Shown in pieces: positions 17,026 through 26,078 of a DNA stretch of 64,000 nucleotides. Under the pieces are notes generated by a model that searched no databases, had not been told where the DNA came from, and saw nothing but the letters and a program-made list of their open reading frames with translations. This DNA is from Roseobacter sp. MED193. Its GTDB lineage: Bacteria > Pseudomonadota > Alphaproteobacteria > Rhodobacterales > Rhodobacteraceae. The first letter of the stretch is position 1; each line of letters starts with the position of its first letter. The position numbers and the translations under genes were made by a program. The stretch covers positions 2,487,892 through 2,551,891 of the forward strand of contig NZ_CH902583.1 in the NCBI RefSeq assembly GCF_000152965.1, read 5' to 3'.

Positions 17026-18702
17026 TTACTCCGCTGCGATATTGGTGGGTTTAGGTTTTGGTTTGGCGCCATGCTCGTATTCCTCAAGGAAATCGAGAAC
17101 CTCGGCGCGGTACCGGTAGTAGTCTGGGTGCTCGAGCAGCGCCTTGCGGGTGCGGGGGCGGGGCAGTTTCACATCGGTGATCTTGCCGATGGTGGCCTGG
17201 GGGCCATTGGTCATCATCACCACGCGGTCAGCCAGCAAGATGGCTTCATCCACATCATGGGTGACGCAGATCGCGGTCACCTTGGTGCGTGACCAGACTT
17301 CCATGAGCACCTCTTGCAGCTCCCAGCGGGTGAGGCTGTCGAGCATGCCAAAGGGTTCATCCAGCAAGAGCAGTTTGGGCGAGAGCGCAAAGGCCCGCGC
17401 GATGCCAACTCGCTGGCGCATGCCGTTGGACAGGCCCGCAGCCTGTTTGTCCATACTGTCGGCCAGCCCTACCCGTTCGAGGTAGTATTCCACCACATCC
17501 TGACGCTCTGCCTGACTGGCATTGGGATAGACCCTATCGACGCCAATAGAGACGTTTTCTTTGGCGGTGAGCCAGGGAAACAGGTTGGGGGACTGGAAAA
17601 CTACGGCACGTTCGGGATTGGCGCCCTCAATATGTTTGCCATCCAGCCGGATGCCGCCTTTGGAAATCGGATTCAGCCCCGCCGCCATGGTGAGAACCGT
17701 GGATTTCCCACAGCCCGAGTGACCAATCAGACTGATGAATTCCCCCTTTTTCACCTTTAGGTCAAAATCCTCCACCACGGTGAGCGGCCCCTTGGGGGTT
17801 GGATAGACCTTGTGCAGCTGGGAGAACACCAGATAGCGATCTTCAAGCGCGCCTTTTTGCGCCTCAGCCACCGCCGAAGGCACGCCGTGGATCGGGGTCG
17901 CATCGGGTAGGGTGCGGGTCTCTTCGATCTTGGAAGCGATGCCCACATCCATCAGGTATTTAGTGACCTGAGCGCGCAGGGCTTTGAACATCTCGTCGTC
18001 ATTCATCGCTCCGCGATCGCGCGGGCGCGGGATATTGACCTTGACCGGCTCGGCCAGGGTGCCATCCGGGTTCAGCGGGATGATGCGGTCGGCCAGTAGG
18101 ATGGCTTCGTCGACGTCATTGGTGATCAGGATACAGGTCTTTTTCTCCTGCTCCCAGATCTCCAGGATCTCATCCGCCAGATTGGCGCGGGTCAGCGCGT
18201 CCAGTGCAGAGAGCGGTTCATCCAGCAGCAGCATTTCCGGGTTCATCGCCAGCGCCCGCGCCACGGAAACCCGTTGACGCATACCGCCAGACAGCTCTGC
18301 CGGACGCCGGGAGGTCGCATGGGACAGGCCCACCATGGCGACATAGTGGTCGATCTTGGCCTGGCGTTTTTCGGCCGAGAGTTTTGGGAAGACCGCATCC
18401 ACGGCGAGGCCGATATTGCCGCTGACAGTCAGCCAAGGCATCAGTGAGTAGCTTTGGAATACCAGGCCGCGTTCGGGGCCAGGGGCGGTGATTGTCTCGC
18501 CCTTGAAGGTCACACTGCCGCTATCGGGCATCTCCAGACCTGCAACCAGATTCATCAGGGTGGATTTGCCGGTGCCCGAGAAGCCGAGTATGGCGACAAA
18601 TTCGCCCTCACTGACCTCGAGGTTGATGTCCTTCAGTACTTCGACCCGGTTGGTGCCCTGGCCAAAACCCTTGGAGACGTTTTCAAACTTGAGAATACTC
18701 AT
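17026..18702 (-). CDS. nrtC: Nitrate/nitrite ABC transporter, two fused ATP-binding domains
   Basis: The 558-residue protein contains two full ABC ATPase domains in tandem. The first has Walker A GFSGTGKST at about 40-48, signature ELSGGMRQR and LLLDEPLSALD. The second has GHSGCGKST at about 340 with GLSNGMRQR and LLLDEPFGMLD. In cyanobacteria these are separate NrtC and NrtD proteins, so this gene is effectively an nrtC-nrtD fusion without the NrtA-like domain of cyanobacterial NrtC. I chose the ATG at 18702. A GTG at 18711 would overlap the nrtB stop by GTGA and is a realistic alternative. It powers nitrate/nitrite uptake through NrtB. Confidence 0.9.
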   Translation of the reverse strand: MSILKFENVSKGFGQGTNRVEVLKDINLEVSEGEFVAILGFSGTGKSTLMNLVAGLEMPDSGSVTFKGETITAPGPERGLVFQSYSLMPWLTVSGNIGLAVDAVFPKLSAEKRQAKIDHYVAMVGLSHATSRRPAELSGGMRQRVSVARALAMNPEMLLLDEPLSALDALTRANLADEILEIWEQEKKTCILITNDVDEAILLADRIIPLNPDGTLAEPVKVNIPRPRDRGAMNDDEMFKALRAQVTKYLMDVGIASKIEETRTLPDATPIHGVPSAVAEAQKGALEDRYLVFSQLHKVYPTPKGPLTVVEDFDLKVKKGEFISLIGHSGCGKSTVLTMAAGLNPISKGGIRLDGKHIEGANPERAVVFQSPNLFPWLTAKENVSIGVDRVYPNASQAERQDVVEYYLERVGLADSMDKQAAGLSNGMRQRVGIARAFALSPKLLLLDEPFGMLDSLTRWELQEVLMEVWSRTKVTAICVTHDVDEAILLADRVVMMTNGPQATIGKITDVKLPRPRTRKALLEHPDYYRYRAEVLDFLEEYEHGAKPKPKPTNIAAE

Positions 18703-18707
18703 GGGTC

Positions 18708-19781
18708 TCACCGGTTTTCTGTAAAGGTGAACATCGACTGCAGGGCGAACATGATGCGGTCGAGCAGGAAGCCGATGATGCCAATGGTAAAGACGGCGAC
18801 CATGATCTTGGCCAGCGACTGCGACGAGCCATTCTGGAATTCATCCCAGACAAATTTGCCGAGCCCTGGGTTCTGCGCCAGCATTTCAGCTGCGATCAGC
18901 ACCATCCAGCCAACCCCGAGTGACAGGCGTAGACCGGTGAAGATCAGCGGCAGGGCCGAGGGCAGCACCAGCTTGGTGATCTTGGAATAGGTGCTCATCT
19001 TCAGAACTTTGGAGACGCTGATCAGATCCTTGTCTATTGAGGCAACCCCCAGCGCGGTGTTGATCAAGGTGGGCCAGAGTGAACAGAGCGTCACTGTGAT
19101 GGCTGAGACCAGGAAGGATTTGGAGAACAGGCCGTCATTGGTGGCATAAACCGCCGAGACAACCATGGTCACGATGGGCAGCCAGGCCAGGGGGCTGACG
19201 GGTTTGAAGATCTGGATGATCGGGTTGATGGCGGCATTTGCGGTGGGCGACAGGCCCGCCATTATGCCCAGCGGAATGGCAATCACCGACCCAATCAGAA
19301 AGCCAAAGAAGACGGTTTTGATTGAGGTCCAGATCTGCTGATAATAGGTGGGTTTGCCTGTATAGGTACGGTGGCGAACCTTGTCTGATTTTCCCGCCGC
19401 AATCAGCTTGGCATTGCGCGCTTCTTGGCGTTCATAAAAGGCTTCGGCCTTTTCACCTTCGCGCAGCGCGTCGGCATGCAGATTACCAACCTGTTCCCAG
19501 ACCTGCATCGGGCCTGGAATGGCACCAAGCGAGGTCTGAACCCGGGGAGCCAGCGTAGCCCAGGCAGCAACAAAGAGGCAGATCGCCAAAACGGGCACCC
19601 CGAGAAGTCGCCAGATCTCAGCCACCTGTGCACGTGGATTGTCTCCAGCTGCCGCCTTCAAAATGGGGGTGAGCCAGGCAAGGCCCAGCACCTGGAACCA
19701 GGCGTCTGCCTTGTTGATGCGCGTGAACAGGCGGGCGCGACGGGCTTCGGCGGCGAGTGTATCTGGGTCAATGGCGGTCAT
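18708..19781 (-). CDS. nrtB: Nitrate/nitrite ABC transporter permease
   Basis: The 357-residue inner-membrane protein has a first helix near residue 80 (LLGVPVLAICLFVAAWATL) and then the binding-protein-dependent permease domain. The EAA-like coupling loop is near KDLISVSKVLKMSTYSKI. A charged segment of roughly 60 residues separates the first helix from the permease core, as is common in this family. It lies between the binding protein gene (nrtA, 73 bases upstream) and the fused ATPase gene, which it meets at its stop. Confidence 0.92.
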   Translation of the reverse strand: MTAIDPDTLAAEARRARLFTRINKADAWFQVLGLAWLTPILKAAAGDNPRAQVAEIWRLLGVPVLAICLFVAAWATLAPRVQTSLGAIPGPMQVWEQVGNLHADALREGEKAEAFYERQEARNAKLIAAGKSDKVRHRTYTGKPTYYQQIWTSIKTVFFGFLIGSVIAIPLGIMAGLSPTANAAINPIIQIFKPVSPLAWLPIVTMVVSAVYATNDGLFSKSFLVSAITVTLCSLWPTLINTALGVASIDKDLISVSKVLKMSTYSKITKLVLPSALPLIFTGLRLSLGVGWMVLIAAEMLAQNPGLGKFVWDEFQNGSSQSLAKIMVAVFTIGIIGFLLDRIMFALQSMFTFTENR

Positions 19782-19819
19782 AACGGGGCCTATGATCTGG
19801 AGGAATGTGCAAGGAGCGC

Positions 19820-19847
19820 GCCCGCCGCAGCTTCTGGAGCGGCGGGC
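19820..19847 (-). terminator. GC-rich hairpin between nrtA and nrtB
   Basis: GCCCGCCGC (19820-19828) and GCGGCGGGC (19839-19847) form a perfect nine-pair stem with a ten-base loop, just after the nrtA stop. It has no T run. It may stabilise the nrtA message or partly attenuate the downstream genes so that the binding protein is made in excess. Confidence 0.5.
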
Positions 19848-19854
19848 ATAGGGC

Positions 19855-21222
19855 TTAGTTCAGGATTTTCGAGCCCGAGACGGTCTGGCTGCCTTTGAGG
19901 CCGATAGGCAGGCTCTCAAGATAGGCGTTGGGCGCCCGCCCGTCATAGGGGATCCCATCTATGATATCTGCTGCAGGGGTCGGAGCCTTAAAGCCGTCGC
20001 TGTCCCAGGGGAAATCGGCCTCGTTTGCTAGGTCTTCATCCACCAGCATGCGGGCAGCCTGCAGATAGATGTCGGGGCGGTAGACCGATTTGGCGGTGTC
20101 AAAGAACCACTGATCTGACTTTGCTTCGGCGATCTGACCCCAACGGCGCATCTGGCTGAGATACCAAATAGCGTCCGAGTAGAAGGGGTAGGTAGCATTG
20201 TAGCGGAAGAAGACGTTGAAATCGGGAACTTCGCGGACATCACCTTTTTCATATTCAAAGGTGCCGGTCATCGAGTTGGCAATAACAGCTTCATCGGCAC
20301 CGACATATTCCGAGCGCGACAGCATCTCCACCGCCTCTGCGCGGTTCGCGTTGTTATCGGCGTCAAGCCACATGGCTGCGCGGATCAGAGCCTTGGTCAG
20401 AGCAATGGTGGTATTGGGGTTTTCTTCGGCAAATTCCGCCGAGATGCCAAAGACCTTTTCTGGGTTGTTCTTCCACAACTCATAATCAGTGACCACGGGC
20501 ACGCCGATACCTTTGAATACGGCCTGCTGGTTCCAGGGCTCGCCAACGCAATAGCCAAAGATGGTACCTGCCTCCATTGTCGATGGCATCTGTGGCGGAG
20601 GCGTCACGCTGAGGAAAACATCAGCGCCAATCTGTCCGGTGACGTCTTCGGGGGAGTAATAGCCGGGCTCCAGTCCGCCCGCTGCCAGCCAGTAACGCAG
20701 CTCGTAGTTATGAGTGGAGACGGGGAACACCATGCCCATTTTGAAGGGTACACCTTGGTCCTTATAATCCTCCACAACAGGCGCAAGGGCGCTGGCACTG
20801 ATCGGATGCTGTGGGCGACCGTCCTCCATCAGCGGGATATGCGGCTTCATCTGCTCCCAGATTTCATTGGAAACGGTGATGCCATTGCCATTCAGATCCA
20901 TAGAGAAGGGCGTAATAATATGCGCCTCCGTGCCATAGCCAATGGTGGCGGCCAGGGGTTGTCCTGCCAGCATATGGGCGCCGTCCAGCTGGCCGTCGAT
21001 CACACCATCCAGCAGCACTTTCCAGTTCGCCTGCGCTTCAAGCGTTACAAACAGGCCTTCGTCTTCAAAGTAGCCGTTTTCATAGGCCACGGCCAAAGGT
21101 GCCATATCGGTGAGCTTGATGAACCCAAAGGTGAGCTCGTCTTTTTCCAGGTCCAGTATCTCAGCCATAGCGGGGTTGGCGAGAAGGGCGCTGGAGGCGA
21201 GAAGCCATTTTACAGTTTTCAT
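19855..21222 (-). CDS. nrtA: Nitrate/nitrite ABC transporter periplasmic binding protein
   Basis: The 455-residue protein begins with a signal peptide ([20 protein letters not shown]) cleaved before [14 protein letters not shown], then the NrtA/CmpA binding fold ([23 protein letters not shown], in part). The ATG at 21222 is preceded by GAGGAAG. The open frame extends to 21288, but only into the leader's terminator. It binds nitrate or nitrite in the periplasm and hands it to NrtB. Its expression should be governed by the RNA leader directly upstream (ANTAR motif and terminator). The cytoplasmic relative NasS lies 218 bases upstream. Confidence 0.92.
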   Translation of the reverse strand: MKTVKWLLASSALLANPAMAEILDLEKDELTFGFIKLTDMAPLAVAYENGYFEDEGLFVTLEAQANWKVLLDGVIDGQLDGAHMLAGQPLAATIGYGTEAHIITPFSMDLNGNGITVSNEIWEQMKPHIPLMEDGRPQHPISASALAPVVEDYKDQGVPFKMGMVFPVSTHNYELRYWLAAGGLEPGYYSPEDVTGQIGADVFLSVTPPPQMPSTMEAGTIFGYCVGEPWNQQAVFKGIGVPVVTDYELWKNNPEKVFGISAEFAEENPNTTIALTKALIRAAMWLDADNNANRAEAVEMLSRSEYVGADEAVIANSMTGTFEYEKGDVREVPDFNVFFRYNATYPFYSDAIWYLSQMRRWGQIAEAKSDQWFFDTAKSVYRPDIYLQAARMLVDEDLANEADFPWDSDGFKAPTPAADIIDGIPYDGRAPNAYLESLPIGLKGSQTVSGSKILN

Positions 21223-21244
21223 TTGTTCGCTTCCTCTAAAACAC

Positions 21245-21302
21245 AAAAAAGCCGCACGATTGTTGCATGCGGGAGGAGGTGCATGCACAATCGAGCGGCT
21301 TT
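21245..21302 (-). terminator. Intrinsic terminator in the nrtA leader
   Basis: On the minus strand AAAGCCGC(T)CGATTGTGCATGC pairs with its partner arm through more than 20 bases, with a single mismatch and one bulged base. The loop of about ten bases is pyrimidine-rich. The stem ends in GGC followed by TTTTTT (21245-21250). The structure ends about 23 bases before the nrtA ATG, between the ANTAR motif and the ribosome site, so it would stop transcription of the whole nitrate operon unless suppressed. Confidence 0.88.
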
Positions 21303-21318
21303 GCTCATAAATTCAGTA

Positions 21319-21355
21319 GCTAACAGCGTTGTCAGCCTAGTGGGCATCGTTGCCC
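21319..21355 (-). promoter_or_regulatory. Two-hairpin ANTAR RNA target in the nrtA leader
   Basis: Read as minus-strand RNA, 21355-21342 folds as GGGC-AACGAU-GCCC and, five bases later, 21336-21319 folds as GCUGAC-AACGCU-GUUAGC. Each hairpin has a hexaloop with A at position 1 and G at position 4, which is the published consensus for RNAs bound by ANTAR-domain antiterminators. The encoded ANTAR protein NasT lies just upstream, and a terminator follows 16 bases downstream. I infer that NasT binding here prevents termination, with NasS holding NasT inactive when nitrate is absent. Confidence 0.85.
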
Positions 21356-21440
21356 TGTTTTCATCATGCCGCTCTAGAGCTGAGGTCTCTAGCAAAAACG
21401 CTAACTGGGTCACGAACTTTTGCTGCAATGCAGCGCTCGC

Positions 21441-22631
21441 CTAGTTTTTGGGCATATCTGACGCGGAAAAGTCGAATACCGCGCCATTAAAAAATTCATC
21501 TGGCCCCAGAATCATCTGCCCCATAGTGGAGGAGGTGAGGGTCGGTGCCTTCATGGCTCCCTCTACTTTCTCTGAGGTCTTTGGGAGGTCTACGCCGATC
21601 GGGGCCAGCGCAGCACGGTAAAGGTCGCTGCGGAAACACGCGCGGGCGATCTGGCGCGCCTGATCGTTCTCCAGTGCGTGCCAGTCAGACAGGACATCAG
21701 CAATCCAGCTCGCCTGGCTGAGCCAAGGGAAGTTCGCGGCGCTTTGGTAAAAGCGTAGGAACCGGTCGGTTTGCCTAGGCGGCTGCCCCAGTTTGGTGGT
21801 GATTTGGTGGGTCAAAGCTGGATCAATTGCGTGATCAGGCAGGTCCAGATGTTGGCTGCGGGCCAGAATACTCGTCGCCAACGGCGTGTTCTGTGGCTGG
21901 TCCAGCCAGTGAGTGGCTTTTGACAGCGCGCGGATCATCGCCTGACAGGTCTGGTTATTCTCCGCAGCCCAATCGTGGCGCACGCCCAAAACTTTTTCCG
22001 GGGCACAGGCCCAGATGCTGGAGCCAGGGAGGATCAGTGACGCCCCGCTGTGTTGCACGGCCACGGTGCCCCAGGGTTCGCCGACGCAGAACATGTCAAG
22101 CGCGCCCTCCCGCATGGCGTCGGCCATTTGGGGTGGTGGAACCGTGACGATTTCGATCCGTTCCTGTGCATAACCTGGCGCCTGTGACAGCCAGGTTTCC
22201 AGCAACATTCGATGCATGGAGAAGGGGAAGGGAACACCGATACGCAATGGCCGGGAGCTGGCCTCGAACAGGGCCCTTGAGGTCGCCTGAGGGGCGTCAA
22301 AGCTGTTGGTCCAGCCTGTCTGCTGCATTTGGCGTTCCAGATCCGCAGAGATGCCAATCACGGTGCCATTTACCGACAGAACCATCAGCGCATCAACACG
22401 CGTGGCCACCCCGCCCAATCCCAGAGACATGGCAATGGGCATAGGTGACAGCATATGTGCAAAATCAATTTGCCCAAAGGCCAACCTGTCGCGCAGGGCC
22501 GACCAGGAGGGCTGTTTCATCAGCTGCAGATCCAGCCCTTCCTCGGCGGCAAAACGCAGTTCTTGCGCGATAATCAGCGGCGCGCAATCGACCAATGGCA
22601 GATATCCGCAGTGTATTGGTGTCATCTTCAT
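21441..22631 (-). CDS. nasS: Nitrate sensor, NrtA-like cytoplasmic protein
   Basis: The 396-residue protein has the same binding-protein fold as NrtA (IHCGYLPLVDCAPLIIAQELRF, in part) but begins directly with the domain and has no signal peptide, so it stays in the cytoplasm. This is the hallmark of NasS, which binds nitrate or nitrite and, when empty, sequesters the antiterminator NasT. Its start overlaps the nasT stop by ATGA (22628-22631). The gene ends at the head of the nrtA leader, next to a small GCTGC/GCAGC hairpin. Confidence 0.9.
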   Translation of the reverse strand: MKMTPIHCGYLPLVDCAPLIIAQELRFAAEEGLDLQLMKQPSWSALRDRLAFGQIDFAHMLSPMPIAMSLGLGGVATRVDALMVLSVNGTVIGISADLERQMQQTGWTNSFDAPQATSRALFEASSRPLRIGVPFPFSMHRMLLETWLSQAPGYAQERIEIVTVPPPQMADAMREGALDMFCVGEPWGTVAVQHSGASLILPGSSIWACAPEKVLGVRHDWAAENNQTCQAMIRALSKATHWLDQPQNTPLATSILARSQHLDLPDHAIDPALTHQITTKLGQPPRQTDRFLRFYQSAANFPWLSQASWIADVLSDWHALENDQARQIARACFRSDLYRAALAPIGVDLPKTSEKVEGAMKAPTLTSSTMGQMILGPDEFFNGAVFDFSASDMPKN

Positions 22632-23212
22632 TGCAGCAGTTCTGACGCTGTGACCAGGGCAGTGGCGACGTCGATGACCTTTCGCCCCTGATCCATCGCA
22701 GTTTTTCGGAGCAGGCTATAGGCTTCGTCTTCCGAAATGTTACGGGCGCTGATCAACAGCCCCTTGGCCCGGTCAATGGTCTTGCGATCCGCCAGCGCCT
22801 GTTTGGCGGCCTCCAGTTCAGATTGCATTTTGGTAATGACGTTGAAGCGTGCAATGGCGGTTTCCAGCACAGGTTTGATCCGGTCCTTTTGCAGACCATT
22901 CACAACATAGGCGCTCAGGCCTGCAGAAATCGCGGTCTGAGTCATGGCCTCGTCTGTTTGGTCCACAAACATGGCAACAGGGCGTTTGCGGGCGTTAGAA
23001 ACAAAACACAGGTGTTCCAGCGTATCCCTGTCGGGATTGGCGAGATCGATCAGGATGATATCCGGATCGTGTTGTTGCAAAATGCGTTCCAATGCGGAGG
23101 CTGAAGCAATGACGGTAGCATTTTGCCAACCACCGTCCTTCAACGCTTCCAAGATCTCATGCGCCTTGGTCTGGTCCGCTTCGACCACCAGTATGTTCAG
23201 ATCGTTTTGCAC
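22628..23212 (-). CDS. nasT: ANTAR-domain antiterminator of the nitrate operon
   Basis: The 194-residue protein has a response-regulator-like receiver domain (NILVVEADQTKAHEILEAL with IILIDLANPD at the phospho-site region) and a C-terminal ANTAR RNA-binding domain of about 55 residues (LADRKTIDRAKGLLISARNI and the helix DEAYSLLRKTAMDQGRKV). NasT binds tandem hairpins in leader RNA and prevents termination. A matching target exists at 21319-21355. The start codon is GTG with only a weak ribosome site. The receiver pocket resembles pseudo-receivers controlled by a partner protein (NasS) rather than by phosphorylation. Confidence 0.9.
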   Translation of the reverse strand: MQNDLNILVVEADQTKAHEILEALKDGGWQNATVIASASALERILQQHDPDIILIDLANPDRDTLEHLCFVSNARKRPVAMFVDQTDEAMTQTAISAGLSAYVVNGLQKDRIKPVLETAIARFNVITKMQSELEAAKQALADRKTIDRAKGLLISARNISEDEAYSLLRKTAMDQGRKVIDVATALVTASELLQ

Positions 23213-23451
23213 AGAGACTGGGTAGCGCCAAAATCAGGAGAGGTTCTATGCAGTTGCAGTATGAATTGGCTGGAGCTTGCAGAATTTGCTCAATTTTTAG
23301 GCTCAATTCCGCAAATCGCCAATTCATTGATCACCTGCTTGCCGTGTCATATTTGCACTAACCTCTGGATGTCAGTGATGACTTCTTTCGCCTTCGGGGC
23401 GAGTTGTCTACTCTTGAATAGATTTTGAAGGATGTAAGGATTTGAAGCTCT

Positions 23452-24870
23452 ATGTTTCGAAAGTTTCTTGAGGTGCTTCTTGGAGAGAGAAACACCGTTG
23501 ATGTGAGCGGATGGAATGAGCAGGGACGTGCCGTCGCCAGGTTCAACTCTGAAGAAATCGGCGCATTTCACGAGGGGCGGAAAGAAGCGCCTAACCTGAA
23601 AGAAGACAGCCGCACACCGGAGATGGCCGAGGCTGTTTTGTCTGAGGTCATTGCACTGAATGCACAGGGGCGGGGAAGCGAAGCCCGCGCCCTGTTCGAT
23701 CCTGCTCATGCGCCCTTTATCGGGCAAATGGAAAAGAGCGACCGGGGTCTGCTGTTTTGCGCGATCCTTGGGCCGGATGAGTTTCTTGTGCGTCAGGGAA
23801 CTTATTATCAAGACAATACCACTTGGCATATTCGCGGCGGCGAGATCTCAAAGGTCGCGCCGCTGGCAGCCTTTGCCTGGTCGCGTAATCGTCAGCATTT
23901 TCTTGCGGTCATGCCAGATGGCCGGGTGACGCTTGGCTCTGGATACTCAACCTTGCCACAGCCGCCTGTCGCAACAGTCACAAGGGCGACCTTTGTGCCC
24001 CTGGACCTGCCCGAGGAACTTCAGGACGCCTTTGAAATGCCGGGCGATCGTTTGGCTTTGACCCATGTCGCTGTTTCGGATGACGGTCAAAGGATTCTGT
24101 TGTGTGACGCTGAACGCGGTGTCGTGCTTTTGTACCATAACGGCAGGGATTGGGCGGAGCAGCTTATCTTCCCTTCGGTGCTGCTTGGCCTTGTTGAGGA
24201 CATGCGTGAGACGCTGCAAGAGGACGAAGAATACCGTTCACAGCAAGACATGCTGCATGCAGCGCTGAGTCCAGACGGCAAATTCATAGCCGTGGGCCAT
24301 CAGTTTGGCGGTCATTATCTGATTGATATCGAAGATCCCAGTGCGCCAAAAGAACATGCAACCTTGGGATACTTGAGCGAATATCCCCATGATGCCTGCT
24401 TTAGCAGTGACAGCAGGCACGTCGCGTTCAACTCATGTCATTTCTACAATGGCACCACCTTTTGTAGCGAGATCGACAGAGTCAAAGGACTGCAAACGCC
24501 TCCCTGGGAACAGCATAGTTCACAAGTCACCCTCAATTCTTATCTGCGGGTCTATGCCTCTGGCTTTTTGCCAGAATCTTTGGCTCTATCAGCAACAGGC
24601 GGAGCGTTTTTGTTGGCCGGGTCCGGTTTTACAAACTGCGTGGCGGTGGATGGGCAGGTGCAATGGGAGCTAGAGCACGGATCAAGCGCTGGTGGTCTTG
24701 ACGTCTGCCCGCAAACAGGACGTATTCTGCTCGCCAGTTATTCAGGGTTTTTGCACTTGTTGGACCCCAGCAGGCAGCAGGACCCGCCACTCTCTTCTGG
24801 CTATAAAGCTCCGATGGAAATACGTCGTTGGATCTTTTGGGATCAGCTGAAGCATCCGATCAGCTGGTAG
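23452..24870 (+). CDS. Hypothetical protein with WD40/PQQ-like beta-propeller repeats
   Basis: The 472-residue protein is not one I recognise. Segments such as ALTHVAVSDDGQRILLCDAERGVVLLY, AALSPDGKFIAVGHQFGGHYLIDIED and LALSATGGAFLLAGSGFTNCVAV (each quoted in part) recur with the rhythm of propeller blades. Before them comes an N-terminal part of about 100 residues with no recognisable domain. There is no signal peptide, so it is probably cytoplasmic. It is divergent from nasT across 239 bases that must hold both promoters. It ends 52 bases before the left attachment site of the genomic island and lies outside it. Confidence 0.55.
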   Translation: MFRKFLEVLLGERNTVDVSGWNEQGRAVARFNSEEIGAFHEGRKEAPNLKEDSRTPEMAEAVLSEVIALNAQGRGSEARALFDPAHAPFIGQMEKSDRGLLFCAILGPDEFLVRQGTYYQDNTTWHIRGGEISKVAPLAAFAWSRNRQHFLAVMPDGRVTLGSGYSTLPQPPVATVTRATFVPLDLPEELQDAFEMPGDRLALTHVAVSDDGQRILLCDAERGVVLLYHNGRDWAEQLIFPSVLLGLVEDMRETLQEDEEYRSQQDMLHAALSPDGKFIAVGHQFGGHYLIDIEDPSAPKEHATLGYLSEYPHDACFSSDSRHVAFNSCHFYNGTTFCSEIDRVKGLQTPPWEQHSSQVTLNSYLRVYASGFLPESLALSATGGAFLLAGSGFTNCVAVDGQVQWELEHGSSAGGLDVCPQTGRILLASYSGFLHLLDPSRQQDPPLSSGYKAPMEIRRWIFWDQLKHPISW

Positions 24871-24922
24871 GTTCATGCGTCTCAAGCACAGCTGCCAGCC
24901 CCACGGCCTTCAGAAACGCAAA

Positions 24923-24969
24923 TGGCGACCCCGGCAGGATTCGAACCTGCAACCTGCCCCTTAGGAGGG
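24923..24969 (-). repeat. Left attachment site: 47-bp copy of the tRNA-Arg 3' half
   Basis: Bases 24923-24969 are identical to 40012-40058, the 3' half of tRNA-Arg(CCT) from the CCA end through the T arm and variable loop into the anticodon loop. Identity stops abruptly at both edges (A/T at 24922 and A/G at 24970). The sequence lacks the 5' half and is not a functional tRNA. It is the expected product of site-specific integration into the tRNA gene. Confidence 0.93.
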
Positions 24970-24983
24970 ATGCGTTCATAGCG

Positions 24984-26078
24984 CTATTCCTTTTTTGATT
25001 TCTTGCTGTTGGGTGTTTGTACAGCGTCATCCTGTACGTGGTTTGTACGAAAACGGGCCCTAATGTCGGCCTCATCGGTCTCTGCGTGGGCATAGATGCG
25101 CATGGGCAAATTCGGGTCTGACCAGCGGCCCGCCTTGGCAGCTGTGACCGGATCAACGCCTTGCCGGACGACTAACTCAGTGAAGAACCCATGCCGACCG
25201 GCGGGATGCGCTGACAGGTATGGAATGCCCGCGCGCTTGCAGATCGTCTTCCAGCGCGTGTTGTAGCCGGTTGAGCTGCCATAGCCAAAAACACGCGCCT
25301 TCATCAGTTTGCCGGTCTTGCGGTTCTTGGGGCGCTTAGGCGGCAAGGCCAGCAACTCGTCCATCATCTGAGGCGATACGGTGATCCAGCTCTCTGGGTG
25401 GCCCTTCTGCGCCTTCACTCGGACTTTGTTCTCGTGCGGCCGTAGGTCATCAGGCTCTAATGATACGGCCTGATCAATCCGCGCGGCCGTCTCGAACATG
25501 AAGCGGACCAGAGCGGCGTTATATGGATCAGCGGCACCGCAAAATGCCTCGATCCATTCCTTGTCAGCTGGCGTACGCTCCACGCGGCTAAGCTTCCCGC
25601 GTCGCTTGTCCTGCGCGATCCGCTCGAACTTGTCGTACGGCTTCACGCGGATCAGCGGCGTCCCCTCCAGTTCGTGCGCATTGTTGATGACCGCACTCGC
25701 GGGCGTCACGATTTCACGCCACCAGGTATCGGTCGACGCCTTGGGTTTCAGCTTTGGTCCAAGGCTCTTCAATAGCGCGCCAGAAATCGCACCTAACGAC
25801 AGGTCGCCGATTGCTTCGACAATGGGGATCAACTGCTTTGCTGCCTTAGGCGACGCGTTGTAGAGCATGATTGCATCAGAGAACGTCTTGCTCGGTTCAT
25901 CGCCCACGACATGGCGACGGATCTGACGTTCGGTCTCATGGTTTATCCAGTCCCTTGCGCCCTCTTCTGTAGATGCCTTAGTGCTTCGCCGGTATGGGCC
26001 GGCGATTGGCCTGCCGTTGTACTCAATCCACCCCTTGGCCCAGTAGACACGGCCCCTCTTGTAAATTTGGAGCGGCAT
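24984..26078 (-). CDS. int: Tyrosine recombinase (integrase) of the genomic island
   Basis: The 364-residue phage-type integrase has an N-terminal arm-binding part (MPLQIYKRGRVYWAKGWIEY), a core-binding domain and a catalytic domain. Box I arginine is in ETAARIDQAVSL, box II in HPAGRHGFFTELV, and the catalytic tyrosine in GRWSDPNLPMRIYAHA. The box II histidine lies four residues before the arginine, a form seen in alphaproteobacterial integrases. Its 3' end is 14 bases from the left attachment site, as usual for tRNA-targeting islands. The product should cut and join the 47-bp tRNA-derived sites. Confidence 0.93.
   Translation of the reverse strand: MPLQIYKRGRVYWAKGWIEYNGRPIAGPYRRSTKASTEEGARDWINHETERQIRRHVVGDEPSKTFSDAIMLYNASPKAAKQLIPIVEAIGDLSLGAISGALLKSLGPKLKPKASTDTWWREIVTPASAVINNAHELEGTPLIRVKPYDKFERIAQDKRRGKLSRVERTPADKEWIEAFCGAADPYNAALVRFMFETAARIDQAVSLEPDDLRPHENKVRVKAQKGHPESWITVSPQMMDELLALPPKRPKNRKTGKLMKARVFGYGSSTGYNTRWKTICKRAGIPYLSAHPAGRHGFFTELVVRQGVDPVTAAKAGRWSDPNLPMRIYAHAETDEADIRARFRTNHVQDDAVQTPNSKKSKKE

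Noticed and set aside
23213-23451. Sigma-54 (NtrC-type) promoter in front of nasT
   Set aside because: GG and GC elements such as TTGGCGATTTGC are present but six rather than ten bases apart, so they do not fit the -24/-12 spacing.
24923-24969. A second tRNA-Arg gene at the left island end
   Set aside because: Only the 3' half matches. Sequence after 24969 cannot form the 5' acceptor strand, D arm or anticodon stem, so it is an attachment-site remnant.
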